A DNA stretch of 64,000 bases from CAZOIA01 sp964579675 (GTDB lineage Bacteria > Planctomycetota > Phycisphaerae > UBA1845 > PWPN01). Position numbers and translations under genes: made by a program. Each line of letters begins with the position of its first letter. Positions within the stretch are counted from its first letter, which is position 1. Under the pieces are notes generated by a model. It was not told where the DNA came from. It worked only from the letters and a program-made list of their open reading frames with translations, and ran no database searches. The stretch lies in assembly GCA_964579675.1 (NCBI GenBank), contig CAZOIA010000002.1, positions 1-64,000 of the forward strand, in the 5' to 3' direction. Shown here piece after piece: positions 63,579 to 64,000 of this stretch.

Positions 63579-64000
63579 GCACACCATGGGCAAGGAACTC
63601 GACCTTAAGGCCGAGCAGGAGAAGACGCTGCAAACACCAGTGATGAAAGCGAACGTCATCTTGCGAGCCATGTATCTCGCGATGGACTTGATTCACGGCG
63701 CCAAGCGGACCTTGCCCAAATTCAAGATGATCGAGATCCTGGCTCGCTATCCCTATTGGGCATGGGAGAACGGTTCGTACCACCGGCTGACCCGCAACTA
63801 CTCCAAAGTGGAGTACGCCAGGAAGGAGGATTCAGAACCTGCTCTCCGGCACATTGAGCTTGGGCGGCATTCCCAGGATAACGAGCAGTGGCACTTGATG
63901 CTGATCGAAGACATCATGCGGCGAAAGGGAATGAGGCAACGCTGGCTCGTGTCGTCGTTTGTGGCGCGGTTTCTGGCTTTCGGCTATCTCATTCTCACCC
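63565..64000 (+). CDS. alternative oxidase (partial, runs off the window)
   Basis: The visible 145 residues match alternative/plastid terminal oxidases: RTLPKFKMIEILARYPYWA gives the first helix with the LET-equivalent glutamate, and DNEQWHLMLIED is the NExxH motif with the second glutamate and first histidine. The remaining diiron ligands lie beyond 64000. It would reduce oxygen to water with quinol without pumping protons. AGGAGA lies ten bases upstream of ATG 63565. Fits oxygen removal in an anaerobe; the family assignment is from motifs only. Confidence 0.75.
   Translation, partial: MAKHEHTMGKELDLKAEQEKTLQTPVMKANVILRAMYLAMDLIHGAKRTLPKFKMIEILARYPYWAWENGSYHRLTRNYSKVEYARKEDSEPALRHIELGRHSQDNEQWHLMLIEDIMRRKGMRQRWLVSSFVARFLAFGYLILT

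Overview
The window reads as chromosomal DNA from a high-G+C planctomycete, most likely a Phycisphaerae-like lineage with an anaerobic or microaerobic life style. This placement is inference. It rests on a MoxR / DUF58 / BatA-type / vWA gene train, a MJ0042-type zinc-ribbon protein, a formylglycine sulfatase, an NPCBM-type protein, a secreted GH10-like protein ending in dockerin-like DxDxDGDVDxxDF repeats, and many Shine-Dalgarno-led genes with GTG or TTG starts. There are no rRNA genes, CRISPR arrays, transposases or phage genes.

Left part (1-21.6 kb): hisF is followed by a membrane-anchored GspE/PilB-like protein whose Walker A lysine is replaced by leucine, and by a CvpA-like membrane protein. 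groES-groEL lies on the minus strand. A four-gene minus-strand glycan operon follows: a CDP-paratose/tyvelose-epimerase-like SDR, a methyltransferase-GT2 fusion, a second methyltransferase and a GT-C membrane glycosyltransferase. Next come manA, a zinc-ribbon protein, an MBL hydrolase translationally coupled to a secreted esterase, and a B12-binding radical SAM protein. A RACo-type corrinoid activator is divergent from a MtaA/uroporphyrinogen-decarboxylase-like methyltransferase.

Middle part (21.6-45 kb): a sulfatase, a secreted TPR protein and a very large PQQ-like beta-propeller protein precede a long plus-strand train: moxR, DUF58, a BatA-like protein, a vWA protein, a large membrane coiled-coil protein, an alpha/alpha-toroid protein and a frameshifted NPCBM-type protein. 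tRNA-Leu(CAA), moaC, a membrane protein, miaA and a PocR/AraC-type regulator follow. Seven copies of a 27-28 bp hairpin-forming repeat sit in three intergenic gaps between co-directional genes, always reading in the direction of transcription.

Right part (44.5-64 kb): a LysR regulator is divergent from an FMN-dependent glutamate-synthase-like gene, and the gap between them carries two copies of the palindrome CATTAG-N5-CTAATG. Next are a GH10-like protein, a sialidase/LamG protein and an RND efflux pair. From 56.8 kb to the end is a plus-strand set for oxygen, peroxide and NO defence: Tpx, ferritin, a di-heme peroxidase-like protein, a ferritin-like protein, a truncated peroxiredoxin, bacteriohemerythrin, desulfoferrodoxin, rubrerythrin, hybrid-cluster protein, a truncated medium-chain dehydrogenase and an alternative oxidase cut by the window end. 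Together they fit an anaerobe that meets oxygen intermittently.
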